NCBI GenBank assembly: GCA_002279795.1
Contig: NCCT01000008.1
Location: 1 to 39,210, forward strand
DNA length: 39,210 bases
From: Hydrogenophilales bacterium 12-61-10
GTDB taxonomy: Bacteria; Pseudomonadota; Gammaproteobacteria; Burkholderiales; Thiobacillaceae
Reading direction: 5' to 3'
The translations under genes and the position numbers were made by a program. The notes below the pieces were generated by a model. The model saw only the letters and a program-made list of their open reading frames with translations, did not search any database and was not told the origin of the DNA. Below are positions 27,123 to 35,079 of this stretch, in pieces. Every line of letters begins with the position of its first letter. Position 1 is the first letter of the stretch.

Positions 27123-27138
27123 TGCAAATACCGTGCCA
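27123..27138 (-). promoter_or_regulatory. Sigma-54 (RpoN) -24/-12 promoter
   Basis: The minus strand reads TGGCACGGTATTTGCA, matching the RpoN consensus TGGCACG-N4-TTGCW at every fixed position. It points toward the YeeE-cytochrome-SulP-SoxB-like run, with a predicted start near 27112 and a leader of about 107 bases to the first ATG. Transcription would need an AAA+ activator binding upstream; none is encoded in the window. Confidence 0.8.
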
Positions 27139-27202
27139 TGTTATGGGATGGCGTTCTGTTGCCCTGGAACCCTGTTCCGGGAAGGGTTGATAAAGCCTGA
27201 CC

Positions 27203-27300
27203 CTGTCAGCCTGTCAGGATAGGTGCGTCCGGCGCTGCCAGTTTGTCATGACAGCCAGACAATTTGACGTGCTTGATCCGGGCCTGTGACGGACTGTCAG
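27203..27300. promoter_or_regulatory. Candidate activator-binding sites (TGTCA repeats)
   Basis: Upstream of the sigma-54 promoter, CTGTCAG occurs at 27203-27209, 27211-27217 and 27294-27300, and the palindrome TGTCATGACA at 27244-27253. These lie about 65-165 bases before the -24 element, the usual zone for enhancer-binding proteins. The last copy overlaps the ParA stop codon. No matching regulator is in the window. Confidence 0.45.
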
Positions 27301-27902
27301 CGGTCGAGCCAGTCGGTCAGTCCCTGCCATTGCTCGAGCTCGCGCTCGACCAGATGGTGCGGCAGGTCGAACAGGCTCTTGCCCTCGAACGCCGCGTTGA
27401 CGTAATGCTGCGTGTTGCGCAGACAGGTCAGCACCGGCAGTTCCTGCTGCTCCATGAAACCTTCCAGCGTGACCCCGGCGCGGGTGCGCGGGTCGACCCG
27501 CATGCCGATCACGCCGACAAAGGCGTGTCCCTTGCGCACGGCTTTTTCTTCATGCAGCGCAGCCAGAAATTCCTGGCTGGCGCGGATGTCGAACAGCGAC
27601 GGCGCGATCGGCACCACCACCTTGTGCGCCAGCTTCAGCGCCCGCACCAGATTCTTGCCGTGCAGCCCGGCGGGCGAGTCGATCACCAGCCAGTCGCTGT
27701 CTGCCGATTGCCCTTCGCGCATCAGCTCGATATCCGGCAGCGCCATGTCGCGCATCGCCAGCCAGTGGGTCGCGGATTTCTGGCGGTCGAGATCGAGGAT
27801 GGCGACCCGCTTGCCGGTGGAGGCCAGATAGCCGGCCAGATTGGTCGACAGCGTGGTCTTGCCGCTGCCGCCTTTGGGGTTGGCTACCAGAATCACGCGC
27901 AT
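27297..27902 (-). CDS. ParA/MinD-like ATPase
   Basis: A 201-residue cytoplasmic P-loop ATPase, starting at ATG 27902 with AGGGAG just upstream; the long open frame to 28028 is not supported. The deviant Walker A KGGSGKTT spans residues 10-17, followed by NLAGYLASTGKRVAILDLDRQKSATHW and DWLVIDSPAG. The fold is that of ParA-type partition or positioning ATPases, such as those that place chemoreceptor or carboxysome clusters. No ParB or centromere-like repeats are next to it, so it is probably an orphan positioning ATPase. It begins 14 bases after the IlvD-mutarotase stop, likely in the same transcript. Confidence 0.85.
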   Translation of the reverse strand: MRVILVANPKGGSGKTTLSTNLAGYLASTGKRVAILDLDRQKSATHWLAMRDMALPDIELMREGQSADSDWLVIDSPAGLHGKNLVRALKLAHKVVVPIAPSLFDIRASQEFLAALHEEKAVRKGHAFVGVIGMRVDPRTRAGVTLEGFMEQQELPVLTCLRNTQHYVNAAFEGKSLFDLPHHLVERELEQWQGLTDWLDR

Positions 27903-27916
27903 CTCGGCTCCCTGGA

Positions 27917-30694
27917 TTACAGCGGTTCGACGCTGTAGGTCACCGCCAGCGTGTGGGTCTCGCCCGGCGCCACGGTGACGACGTTGTCCATCGCGTTGGC
28001 CGACTCGACGCAGACCATCTCGCGCCATCCGGCGCCGGTTTTGCCGGCGCCCATATCACCCATTTTGTCGGCTTTTTCCGTCCACGGCGTCCACACGATG
28101 GTGGACAGCGAGCCGGTTTTGGCGATGCGGATGCGGCGTTTTAATCCTGCATCTTCGATCACGCAGTCGGCCGGCGTGTTCACATAGACGCGGTCGACTT
28201 CGCCATCAAAGCCGATGGTGCCGCTTTGCTTTTTGGTGGCGAAGTGGTCGACCTTGTCGTGGAAGGTCGCGCCTTCGAGGCCGCTGACTTTCACCGCGCC
28301 GATGTCGCTGATGTGCAGGTAGGTGTGCAGCGCTTCGCCGATCTGGATGGGGGCATTGCCAGTGTTGGTCGTCGCCAGTTGCATTTCCAGCTTGTCGCCC
28401 ACCACCACGGTCAGCGTCAGCCGGGTGGGATGCGGCCATTGCGCGCGGGTTTGTTCGTTGTCCACCAGTTGCAGCGTGATTTCGGTTTTGGCGTCGTTGC
28501 GCTTGCGCGTTGCGGTCACCTCCCACGGCACGGTGCGGGCGAAGCCGTGCGCGGGGAACGTGGCGTCGTCGGCGTGCGCGCCGAACCACGGCCAGCACAC
28601 CGGCGCGCCGCCGCGTATGGACTTGCCCGGCGCGAACTTGGCGGCGTCGGACACCCACACCACAGGCTCGTGTTGCGATTTCGGGCGGAAGTTCACCACG
28701 TGCGCGCCCTGCAGACAGATCGTCGCGCGGCCGCCGTGGTTGTCGATGTCGGCATAGGTCAAGCCGCCGGCACCGGTGCGGAAAGCCAGCTGGCCGGCAA
28801 TGGCGAAACGCGCCAGCGGGTCGGCGTGGCTTTGCGCCTCAGTCGGGTGCTCCACCAGCGACACGTCGCGCACCGCGCCAAAGGCGGCCGAGGTCACCAT
28901 CGAGGCGTAGGCGCGCAGCGCGGGCGATACCGCACGAACCCGGTTGACCGGCTTCCAGGCCAGCGCGCCTTTGGCGTCCATCGCAGCGCGGCGGCGTTCC
29001 AGTTCGGCTTCAGATACGCGGACGTTGATCGTGCGCGCCGGGATGTCGATATCGATCATGTCGCCTTCTTCGACCAGGCCGATGGTGCCGCCTTCGGCCG
29101 CTTCCGGGCTGGCGTGGCCGATGGAAAGGCCCGAGGTGCCGCCGGAGAAGCGGCCGTCGGTGACCAGCGCGCAGACCTTGCCGAGGCCTTTCGATTTCAG
29201 GTAGCTGGTGGGGTAGAGCATTTCCTGCATGCCGGGGCCGCCGCGCGGGCCTTCGTAGCGGATCACCACCACATCGCCAGCGACGATCCTGTCGGCGAGG
29301 ATGGCTTCCACCGTGGCGTCCTGAGATTCGAACACGCGGGCGGGACCGGAAAATTTGAGGATGTGTTCATCGACGCCGGCTGTTTTGACGATGCAGCCGT
29401 CGAGCGCCAGATTGCCGTACAGCACCGCCAGACCGCCGTCTTTCGAATAGGCGTGTTCGAGGTCGTGGATACAGCCGTTGACGCGGTCGTCGTCGAGCTT
29501 GGCAAAGCGCTTGTTCTGCGAAAACGCCGTCTGCGTCGGCACGCCGCCGGGGGCAGCGCGGTAGTATTCCCTGACGTCCGGATTGGTCGTGCGGCGGATG
29601 TCGTAGGTGTCGATCTGCTCGCCCAGCGATTTCATCAGCACCGTCGGCAGGTCGCGATGCACCAGTCCGCCGCGCTCGAGTTCGCCGAGAATGCGCATCA
29701 CGCCGCCAGCGCGATGCACGTCTTCCATGTGATAGGTCTGGATCGATGGCGCGACTTTCGACAGATGCGGCACGCGACGGCTCATGCGGTCGATGTCCTT
29801 CATGGTGAAGTCGACGCCCGCCTCGTGTGCGGCGGCCAGCAGATGCAGCACGGTGTTGGTCGAACCGCCCATCGCGATGTCGAGCGCGATCGCGTTCTCG
29901 AAGGCGTCGAAACTGGCAATCGCGCGCGGCAGCACGGAGTGGTCATTCTCTTCGTAATAGCGGCGCGCGTTTCTGACGATCAGGCGGCCGGCGGCGAGAA
30001 ACAGGTTTCTGCGGTCGGCGTGGGTGGCGAGCATCGAGCCGTTGCCGGGCAAACTCAATCCCAATGCCTCGGTCAGGCAGTTCATCGAGTTGGCGGTGAA
30101 CATGCCCGAGCACGAACCGCAGGTGGGGCAGGCCGAGCGCTCCAGCTGGTCGACCTTCTCGTCGCTGAATTTGTCATCCGCCGCCGACACCATGGCGTCG
30201 ACCAGGTCGAGCTTGATGACCTTGGATTCCCACACCACCTTGCCCGCCTCCATCGGTCCGCCGGAGACGAACACGGTCGGAATGTTGAGGCGCAGCGCGG
30301 CGTTCAGCATCCCCGGCGTGATCTTGTCGCAGTTGGAGATGCACACCAGCGCATCGGCGCAATGCGCGTTGACCATGTATTCGACGCTGTCGGCGATCAG
30401 GTCGCGCGACGGCAGCGAATAGAGCATGCCGCCGTGACCCATTGCGATGCCGTCGTCGACCGCGATGGTGTTGAACTCTTTGGCCACGCCGCCAGCCGCC
30501 TCGATCTCGCGCGCCACCAGTTGCCCCATGTCCTTCAGGTGCACGTGCCCGGGCACGAACTGGGTGAACGAGTTGGCAATCGCGATGATCGGCTTGTTGA
30601 AATCGCCGTCCTTCATGCCGGTGGCGCGCCACAGCGCACGGGCTCCAGCCATGTTGCGGCCGCGGGTAGTCGTCCAGGAACGGTAGTCAGGCAT
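27917..30694 (-). CDS. ilvD: Dihydroxy-acid dehydratase fused to hexose-6-phosphate mutarotase-like domain
   Basis: One uninterrupted 925-residue frame. Residues 1 to about 615 are IlvD, which dehydrates 2,3-dihydroxy acids in valine/isoleucine synthesis: Fe-S Cys in NCDKITPGM (C122) and CGSCSGMF (C195), and the usual end [20 protein letters not shown]. Where other IlvD proteins stop, the frame continues through a short linker ([18 protein letters not shown]) into residues about 632-925, a full YeaD-type aldose-1-epimerase: [45 protein letters not shown] and MVCVESANA. No separate ATG exists near the junction, though an internal GTG could be used. It is either a true fusion or a lost stop. 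ParA follows. Confidence 0.85.
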   Translation of the reverse strand: MPDYRSWTTTRGRNMAGARALWRATGMKDGDFNKPIIAIANSFTQFVPGHVHLKDMGQLVAREIEAAGGVAKEFNTIAVDDGIAMGHGGMLYSLPSRDLIADSVEYMVNAHCADALVCISNCDKITPGMLNAALRLNIPTVFVSGGPMEAGKVVWESKVIKLDLVDAMVSAADDKFSDEKVDQLERSACPTCGSCSGMFTANSMNCLTEALGLSLPGNGSMLATHADRRNLFLAAGRLIVRNARRYYEENDHSVLPRAIASFDAFENAIALDIAMGGSTNTVLHLLAAAHEAGVDFTMKDIDRMSRRVPHLSKVAPSIQTYHMEDVHRAGGVMRILGELERGGLVHRDLPTVLMKSLGEQIDTYDIRRTTNPDVREYYRAAPGGVPTQTAFSQNKRFAKLDDDRVNGCIHDLEHAYSKDGGLAVLYGNLALDGCIVKTAGVDEHILKFSGPARVFESQDATVEAILADRIVAGDVVVIRYEGPRGGPGMQEMLYPTSYLKSKGLGKVCALVTDGRFSGGTSGLSIGHASPEAAEGGTIGLVEEGDMIDIDIPARTINVRVSEAELERRRAAMDAKGALAWKPVNRVRAVSPALRAYASMVTSAAFGAVRDVSLVEHPTEAQSHADPLARFAIAGQLAFRTGAGGLTYADIDNHGGRATICLQGAHVVNFRPKSQHEPVVWVSDAAKFAPGKSIRGGAPVCWPWFGAHADDATFPAHGFARTVPWEVTATRKRNDAKTEITLQLVDNEQTRAQWPHPTRLTLTVVVGDKLEMQLATTNTGNAPIQIGEALHTYLHISDIGAVKVSGLEGATFHDKVDHFATKKQSGTIGFDGEVDRVYVNTPADCVIEDAGLKRRIRIAKTGSLSTIVWTPWTEKADKMGDMGAGKTGAGWREMVCVESANAMDNVVTVAPGETHTLAVTYSVEPL

Positions 30695-30761
30695 GATGGT
30701 CTCTCAGGCAATCTATAATCAGCCGCACATTTTACCCGTGCAGCCCTCACCCGGACACCTC

Positions 30762-31553
30762 ATGCTCGTTCATCCCCAATTCGACCCCGTCGCCCTGCAG
30801 CTCGGCCCTGTCGCGATCCACTGGTACGGCCTGATGTACTTGCTGGCGTTTGCCCAGGTCATCCTGCTCGGGCGCTGGTGCATCAAACATCGTCCGTGGC
30901 TGGGATGGGACACGAAAATGCTCGACGACGTGCTGTTCTATGGCGTGCTTGGCGTCATTCTCGGCGGGCGGTTGGGCTATGTGCTGTTCTACAAGCCGCT
31001 GGAGTATCTGGAACATCCGCTCAACATCCTCAAGGTGTGGGAAGGCGGCATGAGCTTTCACGGCGGATTTTTGGGTGTGATCATCGCCATGGCGCTGTTC
31101 GCCCAGCGCCACAAACTGCGCTGGCTCGCCGTCGCCGATTTCATCGCGCCGCTGGTGCCGCTGGGTTTGGCAGCCGGGCGACTCGGCAACTTCATCAACG
31201 GCGAACTGTGGGGGCGCGCCACCGACCTGCCGTGGGGCATGGTGTTTCCGCAGGCGGCCGACGGCATCGCGCGCCATCCTTCGCAGCTATATCAATTTGC
31301 CGGTGAAGGCCTGTTGCTGTTTGCCATCCTGTGGCTGTATTCCAGCAAGCCGCGCCCGGTCGGCGCCGTCTCCGGCGTGTTTCTCATCGGCTACGGGGCG
31401 TTTCGCTTCCTCGCCGAATTCGCCCGTGAACCCGACAGCTTTCTCGGCCTGCTGGGACTCGGTTTGAGCATGGGCCAATGGCTGTCGCTGCCGATGATCG
31501 TCGCCGGCATCTTCATGCTGCGCTGGGCGCAGCGCGCCGGCCGGCCGGCATGA
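30762..31553 (+). CDS. lgt: Phosphatidylglycerol-prolipoprotein diacylglyceryl transferase
   Basis: A 263-residue inner-membrane enzyme that transfers diacylglyceryl to the lipobox Cys of prolipoproteins. ATG 30762 ([23 protein letters not shown]) matches the usual Lgt start; the frame is open further upstream to 30693 but that overlaps the ilvD start. Seven TM segments are apparent. The signature [14 protein letters not shown] and the HGGFLG motif are both present, and the C-terminal block [11 protein letters not shown] contains the conserved charged residues. It is divergent from ilvD with a 67-base spacer and overlaps the next gene as ATGA. Confidence 0.95.
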   Translation: MLVHPQFDPVALQLGPVAIHWYGLMYLLAFAQVILLGRWCIKHRPWLGWDTKMLDDVLFYGVLGVILGGRLGYVLFYKPLEYLEHPLNILKVWEGGMSFHGGFLGVIIAMALFAQRHKLRWLAVADFIAPLVPLGLAAGRLGNFINGELWGRATDLPWGMVFPQAADGIARHPSQLYQFAGEGLLLFAILWLYSSKPRPVGAVSGVFLIGYGAFRFLAEFAREPDSFLGLLGLGLSMGQWLSLPMIVAGIFMLRWAQRAGRPA

Positions 31554-31918
31554 TCATTCATCGCTTGTGGTGGGCGTGCGCCTGGCTCGGGGTGTTCATC
31601 ACCCTGCTTGTCTCGCTGATGCCGCCGCCATTCAGCGAAGGCGCCGCCCACACCGACAAGATCGTTCATTTAACCGGCTATGCGGTGTTGATGTACTGGT
31701 GGGCGCAACTCATCGTGCAACGGCGCTGGCGGCTCGCCCTTGCGGTGGTGCTATTCGGCATCGTCATCGAAGGCTTGCAGGGCCTCACCCCCAACCGCCA
31801 GACCGATGCGCTCGACGCGCTGGCCAACAGCAGCGGCATGCTGATCGGCTGGCTGGCCGCCCGCCTGAGCCCCAATCTGCTGCAGCGCCTCGGCGCGCTT
31901 TTCGTGTCACGCGGCTGA
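31550..31918 (+). CDS. VanZ-like membrane protein
   Basis: A 122-residue protein whose ATG overlaps the lgt stop (ATGA), so the two are translationally coupled. Three to four hydrophobic segments are visible. The pattern [16 protein letters not shown] and [31 protein letters not shown] is typical of VanZ-like proteins, whose function outside teicoplanin resistance is unknown. Its last bases contain the -10 box of the following tRNA gene. Confidence 0.8.
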   Translation: MIIHRLWWACAWLGVFITLLVSLMPPPFSEGAAHTDKIVHLTGYAVLMYWWAQLIVQRRWRLALAVVLFGIVIEGLQGLTPNRQTDALDALANSSGMLIGWLAARLSPNLLQRLGALFVSRG

Positions 31919-31937
31919 GGCTATACTTTCCGGCGTT

Positions 31938-32013
<76 letters not shown>

Positions 32014-32032
32014 GAAATCCAATTATGACAAT

Positions 32033-32070
32033 GCTTTACACCTTGCGGTGTGAAGCGTTATTTTGCTTTT
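32033..32070 (+). terminator. Terminator after tRNA-Ala copy 1
   Basis: A 10-bp stem with one G-U pair (gctttacacc / ggtgtgaagc) around a four-base loop is followed by a T-rich stretch (GTTATTTTGCTTTT). It lies 20 bases past the tRNA 3' end. Confidence 0.6.
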
Positions 32071-32341
32071 GAGTGCAGATTTTTGCAATGTGCATGTGGC
32101 AAGTTTGTGGCAATGCGCTCGCTTTGTTCTGCTGCTATGCGTTGGACATTGCCACGATTTGCCAGTATCGTGCGAACCAGCACGTGGAAAAAAGCGTGCC
32201 TAATAAGAAGGCATCTGACACTCCGGCTACCGACCTTGGCAGCTTGGGCATGCGATGCTTAAGCAGTAAGTCAACGTACGAACGATATCTACAGATCGAC
32301 TCGACTCCGTCCCGTTAAACCGGTTTGGAGAGGTGTCGCCC
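32071..32341. other. AT-richer gene-free entry of the replicon element
   Basis: No gene is convincing here. The composition is more AT-rich than the flanking chromosome. It contains a 9-bp inverted repeat (gtggcaatg 32107-32115, cattgccac 32147-32155) and scattered TGGCAA copies, which could be protein-binding sites near an element end. Short open frames lack ribosome sites. Confidence 0.35.
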
Positions 32342-32659
32342 ATGAGGCCGTTGCTCACTGTCGATGAACTAGCATCGTACATTCACAAATCTGTCGCCAG
32401 CATTCGCAGCGACGCTACTCGCAATCCCGCTTCCCTACCGCCGATTTGTAGGCTTCCCGGAACCAAGCGGCTCCTTTGGCGCATCGAAGACGTTGAGCGC
32501 TGGATTGCGCAGCACATCCATGGCGATCCGGCCCATCACATCGGTCCTTCGCCCAATCACGACGCCAAATCGAAGCGTGGACGGCCTACAAAAGCCGAGC
32601 AAGTTGCGCGACAGCGACAACATGCAAGCGCAAACGTCCCTGCATCAACTGGGGCGTGA
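32342..32659 (+). CDS. AlpA/excisionase-like HTH protein
   Basis: A 105-residue protein starting at ATG 32342, eight bases after GAGAGG; an in-frame GTG at 32333 is too close to that site. Residues 1-60 form a MerR/AlpA-type winged helix (LLTVDELASYIHKSVASIRSDATRNP...LLWRIEDVERWIAQH), followed by a basic, probably flexible tail (SKRGRPTKAEQVARQRQ) with an AT-hook-like GRP. Such proteins regulate excision or replication in integrative elements and plasmids. It ends three bases before the initiator gene, so it probably controls it or is coexpressed. Confidence 0.75.
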   Translation: MRPLLTVDELASYIHKSVASIRSDATRNPASLPPICRLPGTKRLLWRIEDVERWIAQHIHGDPAHHIGPSPNHDAKSKRGRPTKAEQVARQRQHASANVPASTGA

Positions 32660-32662
32660 GCA

Positions 32663-33607
32663 ATGGATGCCGCAGCAACGAGCGCGGCTTGGCCGCGCCA
32701 AGCTTTTGCGTCCACAGACCTGATCGAGGGTGTTCGTCAGCGAAGCATCGAGCGCGCCTTGGCCGATCCGCAGTTGCCGCTTTGGCCGGAACCAGTACGG
32801 GGCGTGCCCAATGGCGTGCTTCGTTCGGCACTGTTCGGCGCGATCAAGCGCGGCAAACGCCGCTTCATAGAGCGCGAACCCATCGCCTGTCTCAAAGGCG
32901 TTTCCATCATCTACACCGGCCCACGGCTCGACCAATCCGACCTCGATGTATGGGAGGGCGCGTTGCATCAGGCGCGTACGGTCAAACTGGGCAACCGGAT
33001 CGAGTTCACTGAGAAAGGGTTTCTCCGCCTGATTGGCCGAGGTGGTCCGCGCGGCAACAACATTGGAAAGAGCGACCGTGAATGGCTGCGGAAGGTACTC
33101 GCCAGGCTGACGGCCACCGCCGTTGAAGTCACACAAGGCCCCTACACCTACGGCGGTTCGCTGATCGACGAGTATTTCCGCGACAACACGAGTAGCCGCT
33201 ACGTGGTGATCCTGAACCCGCGTATGAAGGCGCTCTTCAATCGTGACAGCTACACACGAGTCAATTGGGGTATCCGGCATGCCCTCATCGGTCACCCGCT
33301 GGCGCAATGGCTTCACGGCTTCTACTCGACACACGCCGCGCCCATCCCCTACAAAGTCGAAACGCTGCATCGTCTCTGCGGCAGCGAATCTGGAGAGCGC
33401 GCGAAGACCGACGCGGAGCGGCACAAGGCCATGCTTGGATGGCGAGATGATAGCCTCATTCCGGCCCTATGCGCGCTGAAGAACGTCAGTAGTCAGGCCG
33501 GACAACACTTCGCTTGGGAGATCGGCGGTGACGGTCTGGTGTGCGTAAATCGCGACCCTACGGCATCCCAGCAAAAACACCTGCGAGGAAAAACAGCAAG
33601 GTGGTAG
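32663..33607 (+). CDS. TrfA-like plasmid replication initiator
   Basis: A 314-residue protein resembling RK2 TrfA and related Rep proteins: LPLWPEPVRGVPNGVLRSALFGA at residues about 38-60, SIIYTGPRLDQSDLDVWEGAL, then two winged-helix regions (EFTEKGFLRLIGRGG; WLRKVLARLTATAVEV) and HPLAQWLHGFYSTHAAPIPYKVETLHRLCGS. These proteins bind iterons and open the origin. An iteron array begins four bases after the stop, as expected for a cis-acting origin. The frame is intact, so the protein may be functional although the replicon sits between two chromosomal tRNA genes. Confidence 0.85.
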   Translation: MDAAATSAAWPRQAFASTDLIEGVRQRSIERALADPQLPLWPEPVRGVPNGVLRSALFGAIKRGKRRFIEREPIACLKGVSIIYTGPRLDQSDLDVWEGALHQARTVKLGNRIEFTEKGFLRLIGRGGPRGNNIGKSDREWLRKVLARLTATAVEVTQGPYTYGGSLIDEYFRDNTSSRYVVILNPRMKALFNRDSYTRVNWGIRHALIGHPLAQWLHGFYSTHAAPIPYKVETLHRLCGSESGERAKTDAERHKAMLGWRDDSLIPALCALKNVSSQAGQHFAWEIGGDGLVCVNRDPTASQQKHLRGKTARW

Positions 33608-33609
33608 CG

Positions 33610-33812
33610 CGGGGGGATTGAATCCGAACAGACGGGGGGATAGAACACGAAGCCGGGGGGATAGAGCCGGAAGGCGAAGGGGGATAACACCCGAGGAAAG
33701 GGGGGATAGCGTCGGAACGATCCACAAGCAAAAATGGCGCAACTCCTTGTCGCAACTGAGTTTTCCTATATGCGTTCATCCCCTCTAATCTGTCTTTAAT
33801 CTCTTTCTAATC
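33610..33812 (+). other. Plasmid-type replication origin: iterons, DnaA-like box, AT-rich 11-mers
   Basis: Five copies of a GGGGGGATA-type iteron start at 33611, 33634, 33655, 33678 and 33700, spaced 21-23 bases (two helical turns); the fourth has five G instead of six. A DnaA-box-like CGATCCACA (seven of nine matches to TTATCCACA) lies at 33718-33726. Then comes an AT-rich stretch with YTAATC-type repeats (TCTAATC 33784, TTTAATC 33795, TCTAATC 33806) exactly 11 bases apart, like a duplex-unwinding element. Rep gene, iterons, DnaA box and AT-rich repeats in that order define a typical theta-type origin. Confidence 0.75.
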
Positions 33813-33927
33813 GGGGCATGCGCCGCTCCGCTTGCACGATGCGACCGACATGGACAACCAGGTGCATGCGCAGAGCGTTGCAGTGTTTCGCTGACAGAAG
33901 CGTGTACGGTAAACTGTGCCTGCGATG

Positions 33928-34003
33928 GGGGGCATAGCTCAGCTGGGAGAGCGTCTGGTTCGCAATCAGAAGGTCGGGAGTTCGATCCTCCCTGTCTCCA
34001 CCA
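33928..34003 (+). tRNA. tRNA-Ala(CGC), copy 2
   Basis: A second 76-base alanine tRNA with anticodon CGC (loop TTCGCAA), encoded CCA and G3-U70 (acceptor GGGGGCA with TGTCTCC). It differs from copy 1 in the acceptor and anticodon stems (TCTGG/TCAGA), so it is not a simple duplication. A TAAACT -10-like box lies at 33910-33915. Its 3' half shares 21 consecutive bases with copy 1. Confidence 0.92.
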
Positions 34004-34598
34004 TCACTACCACTGGTATTGTTGTGGGATGTACGCCTTCAGCATCCTCTCCACGGCAACCGGATATCGCGGATGAGCCATTCCGGAGAACGCGGATGCT
34101 ATATCGTCTGGACGCCAGTATCGACGCGAGTTCCAGAAACGCCAACAACGCGCGCATGGCAACCAAAACCCGCCTACCCTCCGGGCTTCGCCCTCCGCCC
34201 CGGCGCAAGCGCCGGCCTATCGCGGGCAAAGCCCGCTCAATAATGAAGCCCTGGCGGGCTCGCACAGGCCGCGTTCCAATTGCCAACAATCTCAGCGCAT
34301 CACCACGGCGCGGGGACGTGCCGTCCCCCCATCCTCCCTACGCTTCGCTTCGGTCGCGCCGTCGCCCCCCTTGGGGGAGGGCAAGCCCTCCCCCCGCTTT
34401 CGCGGCTCCCCCCACCCGCGCCTTCGGCGCAGCTTGCAGAAAGGGGGGTAGGGTGGCCGTTAAATTGGCGGCCAGGCGCTGCGTAGGGCTGTTCTACGGC
34501 GTTTTAATAGGCTTACTGGTTTATCTCCTTGGAGAGGGGAAATTAAACGCCCAGGTTGATCCGATTGCCGTACAACACGACAACCGGCTTATCGTGAC
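34004..34598. other. Hairpin-rich non-coding stretch
   Basis: Long frames here have no codon bias or ribosome sites and run through the tRNA. The region is packed with short GC-rich hairpins: ggcgcaagcgcc, gcgggcaaagcccgc, ccccccttgggggag and gcgccttcggcgc, between about 34190 and 34440. Such clusters resemble intergenic REP-like sequence or decayed mobile DNA. I see no gene. Confidence 0.5.
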
Positions 34599-34703
34599 TT
34601 ATTTTTCGTTTTTCTGAGACGCACCTTGAGTGGCGAAGGAAGGCTTCAACATGACCAGCAAACCGGCGTTTTGGGTTTTGGTGGCCTCCAGCTCTTTGGT
34701 CAG
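34599..34703 (-). pseudogene. Possible 3' remnant of an unidentified gene
   Basis: On the minus strand a frame ending at the TAA at 34599 reads LTKELEATKTQNAGLLVML followed by KPSFATQGASQKNEK, which looks like a coiled-coil tail with protein-like composition. Upstream the frame enters the TAA/TAT-rich palindrome and meets stops, with no start or ribosome site. I do not recognise the family. It may be the end of a plasmid or element gene cut by rearrangement, or chance. Confidence 0.25.
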
Positions 34704-34704
34704 G

Positions 34705-34730
34705 TAATAGTAATAATAATATTACTATTA
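34705..34730. repeat. AT-only inverted repeat
   Basis: TAATAGTAAT (34705-34714) and its complement ATTACTATTA (34721-34730) flank six A/T bases, within a longer run built of TAA/TAT triplets. Such a patch is unusual in this GC-rich sequence and may mark a junction or a protein-binding site. Confidence 0.6.
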
Positions 34731-34775
34731 CTACTATTCGCCACATAAAAATGCGCAGGCGGCGACCCGATAATT

Positions 34776-34795
34776 TAGCGTGAACATTCACGCTA
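34776..34795. repeat. 20-bp near-perfect palindrome
   Basis: tagcgtgaa and ttcacgcta surround two bases. Weaker complementarity continues outward (GGCGGCGACC with GGTCACCGC). This looks like an operator or the core of a larger stem. Further hairpins follow at 34853-34872 (cccggt/accggg), 34905-34920 (taagcc/ggctta) and 34940-34952 (gacgc/gcgtc). Confidence 0.55.
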
Positions 34796-34965
34796 GGTCA
34801 CCGCTTGCCTACGCTCAATCAGGGGCGTGAGTCGAAGCGCAGCCGGAACGCTCCCGGTAAGAGGCCACCGGGAACAACCACGTCAGCGCCACGCCACACC
34901 CCCCTAAGCCGCTGGGCTTAACCCCACACCTGCACGCTCGACGCTACGCGTCCAGCTTTAAGTGT

Positions 34966-34993
34966 TTGACATTCCCCGGCACGTAATTATTAT
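34966..34993 (+). promoter_or_regulatory. Strong sigma-70-type promoter
   Basis: A perfect TTGACA (34966-34971), 16 bases and TATTAT (34988-34993, five of six) form one of the best housekeeping-type promoters in the window. It reads plus-strand into the 16-codon frame at 35029, with a start expected near 35000. It faces the minus-strand membrane-protein gene. Confidence 0.55.
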
Positions 34994-35028
34994 TACGGTA
35001 TCGGTTACGTAAACGGAGGAACATCTGG

Positions 35029-35079
35029 ATGAGGGGTCGCTTCAGAAAACGGAAAATAAAGCACGCTAAGAGAGCCTAA
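35029..35079 (+). CDS. Possible 16-residue very basic microprotein
   Basis: ATG 35029 opens a 16-codon frame, MRGRFRKRKIKHAKRA, preceded by GGAGG at nine bases and by the strong promoter at 34966-34993. Nine of 16 residues are Arg or Lys. It overlaps the end of the convergent membrane-protein gene by 14 bases. It may be a leader peptide, a nucleic-acid-binding microprotein or chance; the promoter could instead drive an RNA antisense to the minus-strand operon. Confidence 0.3.
   Translation: MRGRFRKRKIKHAKRA

Noticed and set aside
28226-30718. 830-codon plus-strand open frame opposite ilvD
   Set aside because: It mirrors the strongly supported IlvD-mutarotase gene, is rich in Arg, His and Val as expected for GC-rich antisense frames, and has no recognisable domain.
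33610-33710. G-rich repeats as a CRISPR array
   Set aside because: Units are about 9 bases at 22-base spacing with no spacer-length structure or cas genes; they fit origin iterons.
33467-33779. Minus-strand frames with repeated YPP/IPP residues
   Set aside because: The repeats are the translation of the origin iterons; no start signal.
33916-34617. 233-codon frame through tRNA-Ala copy 2
   Set aside because: It starts inside the tRNA region, includes hairpin-rich DNA and has no protein-like conservation.
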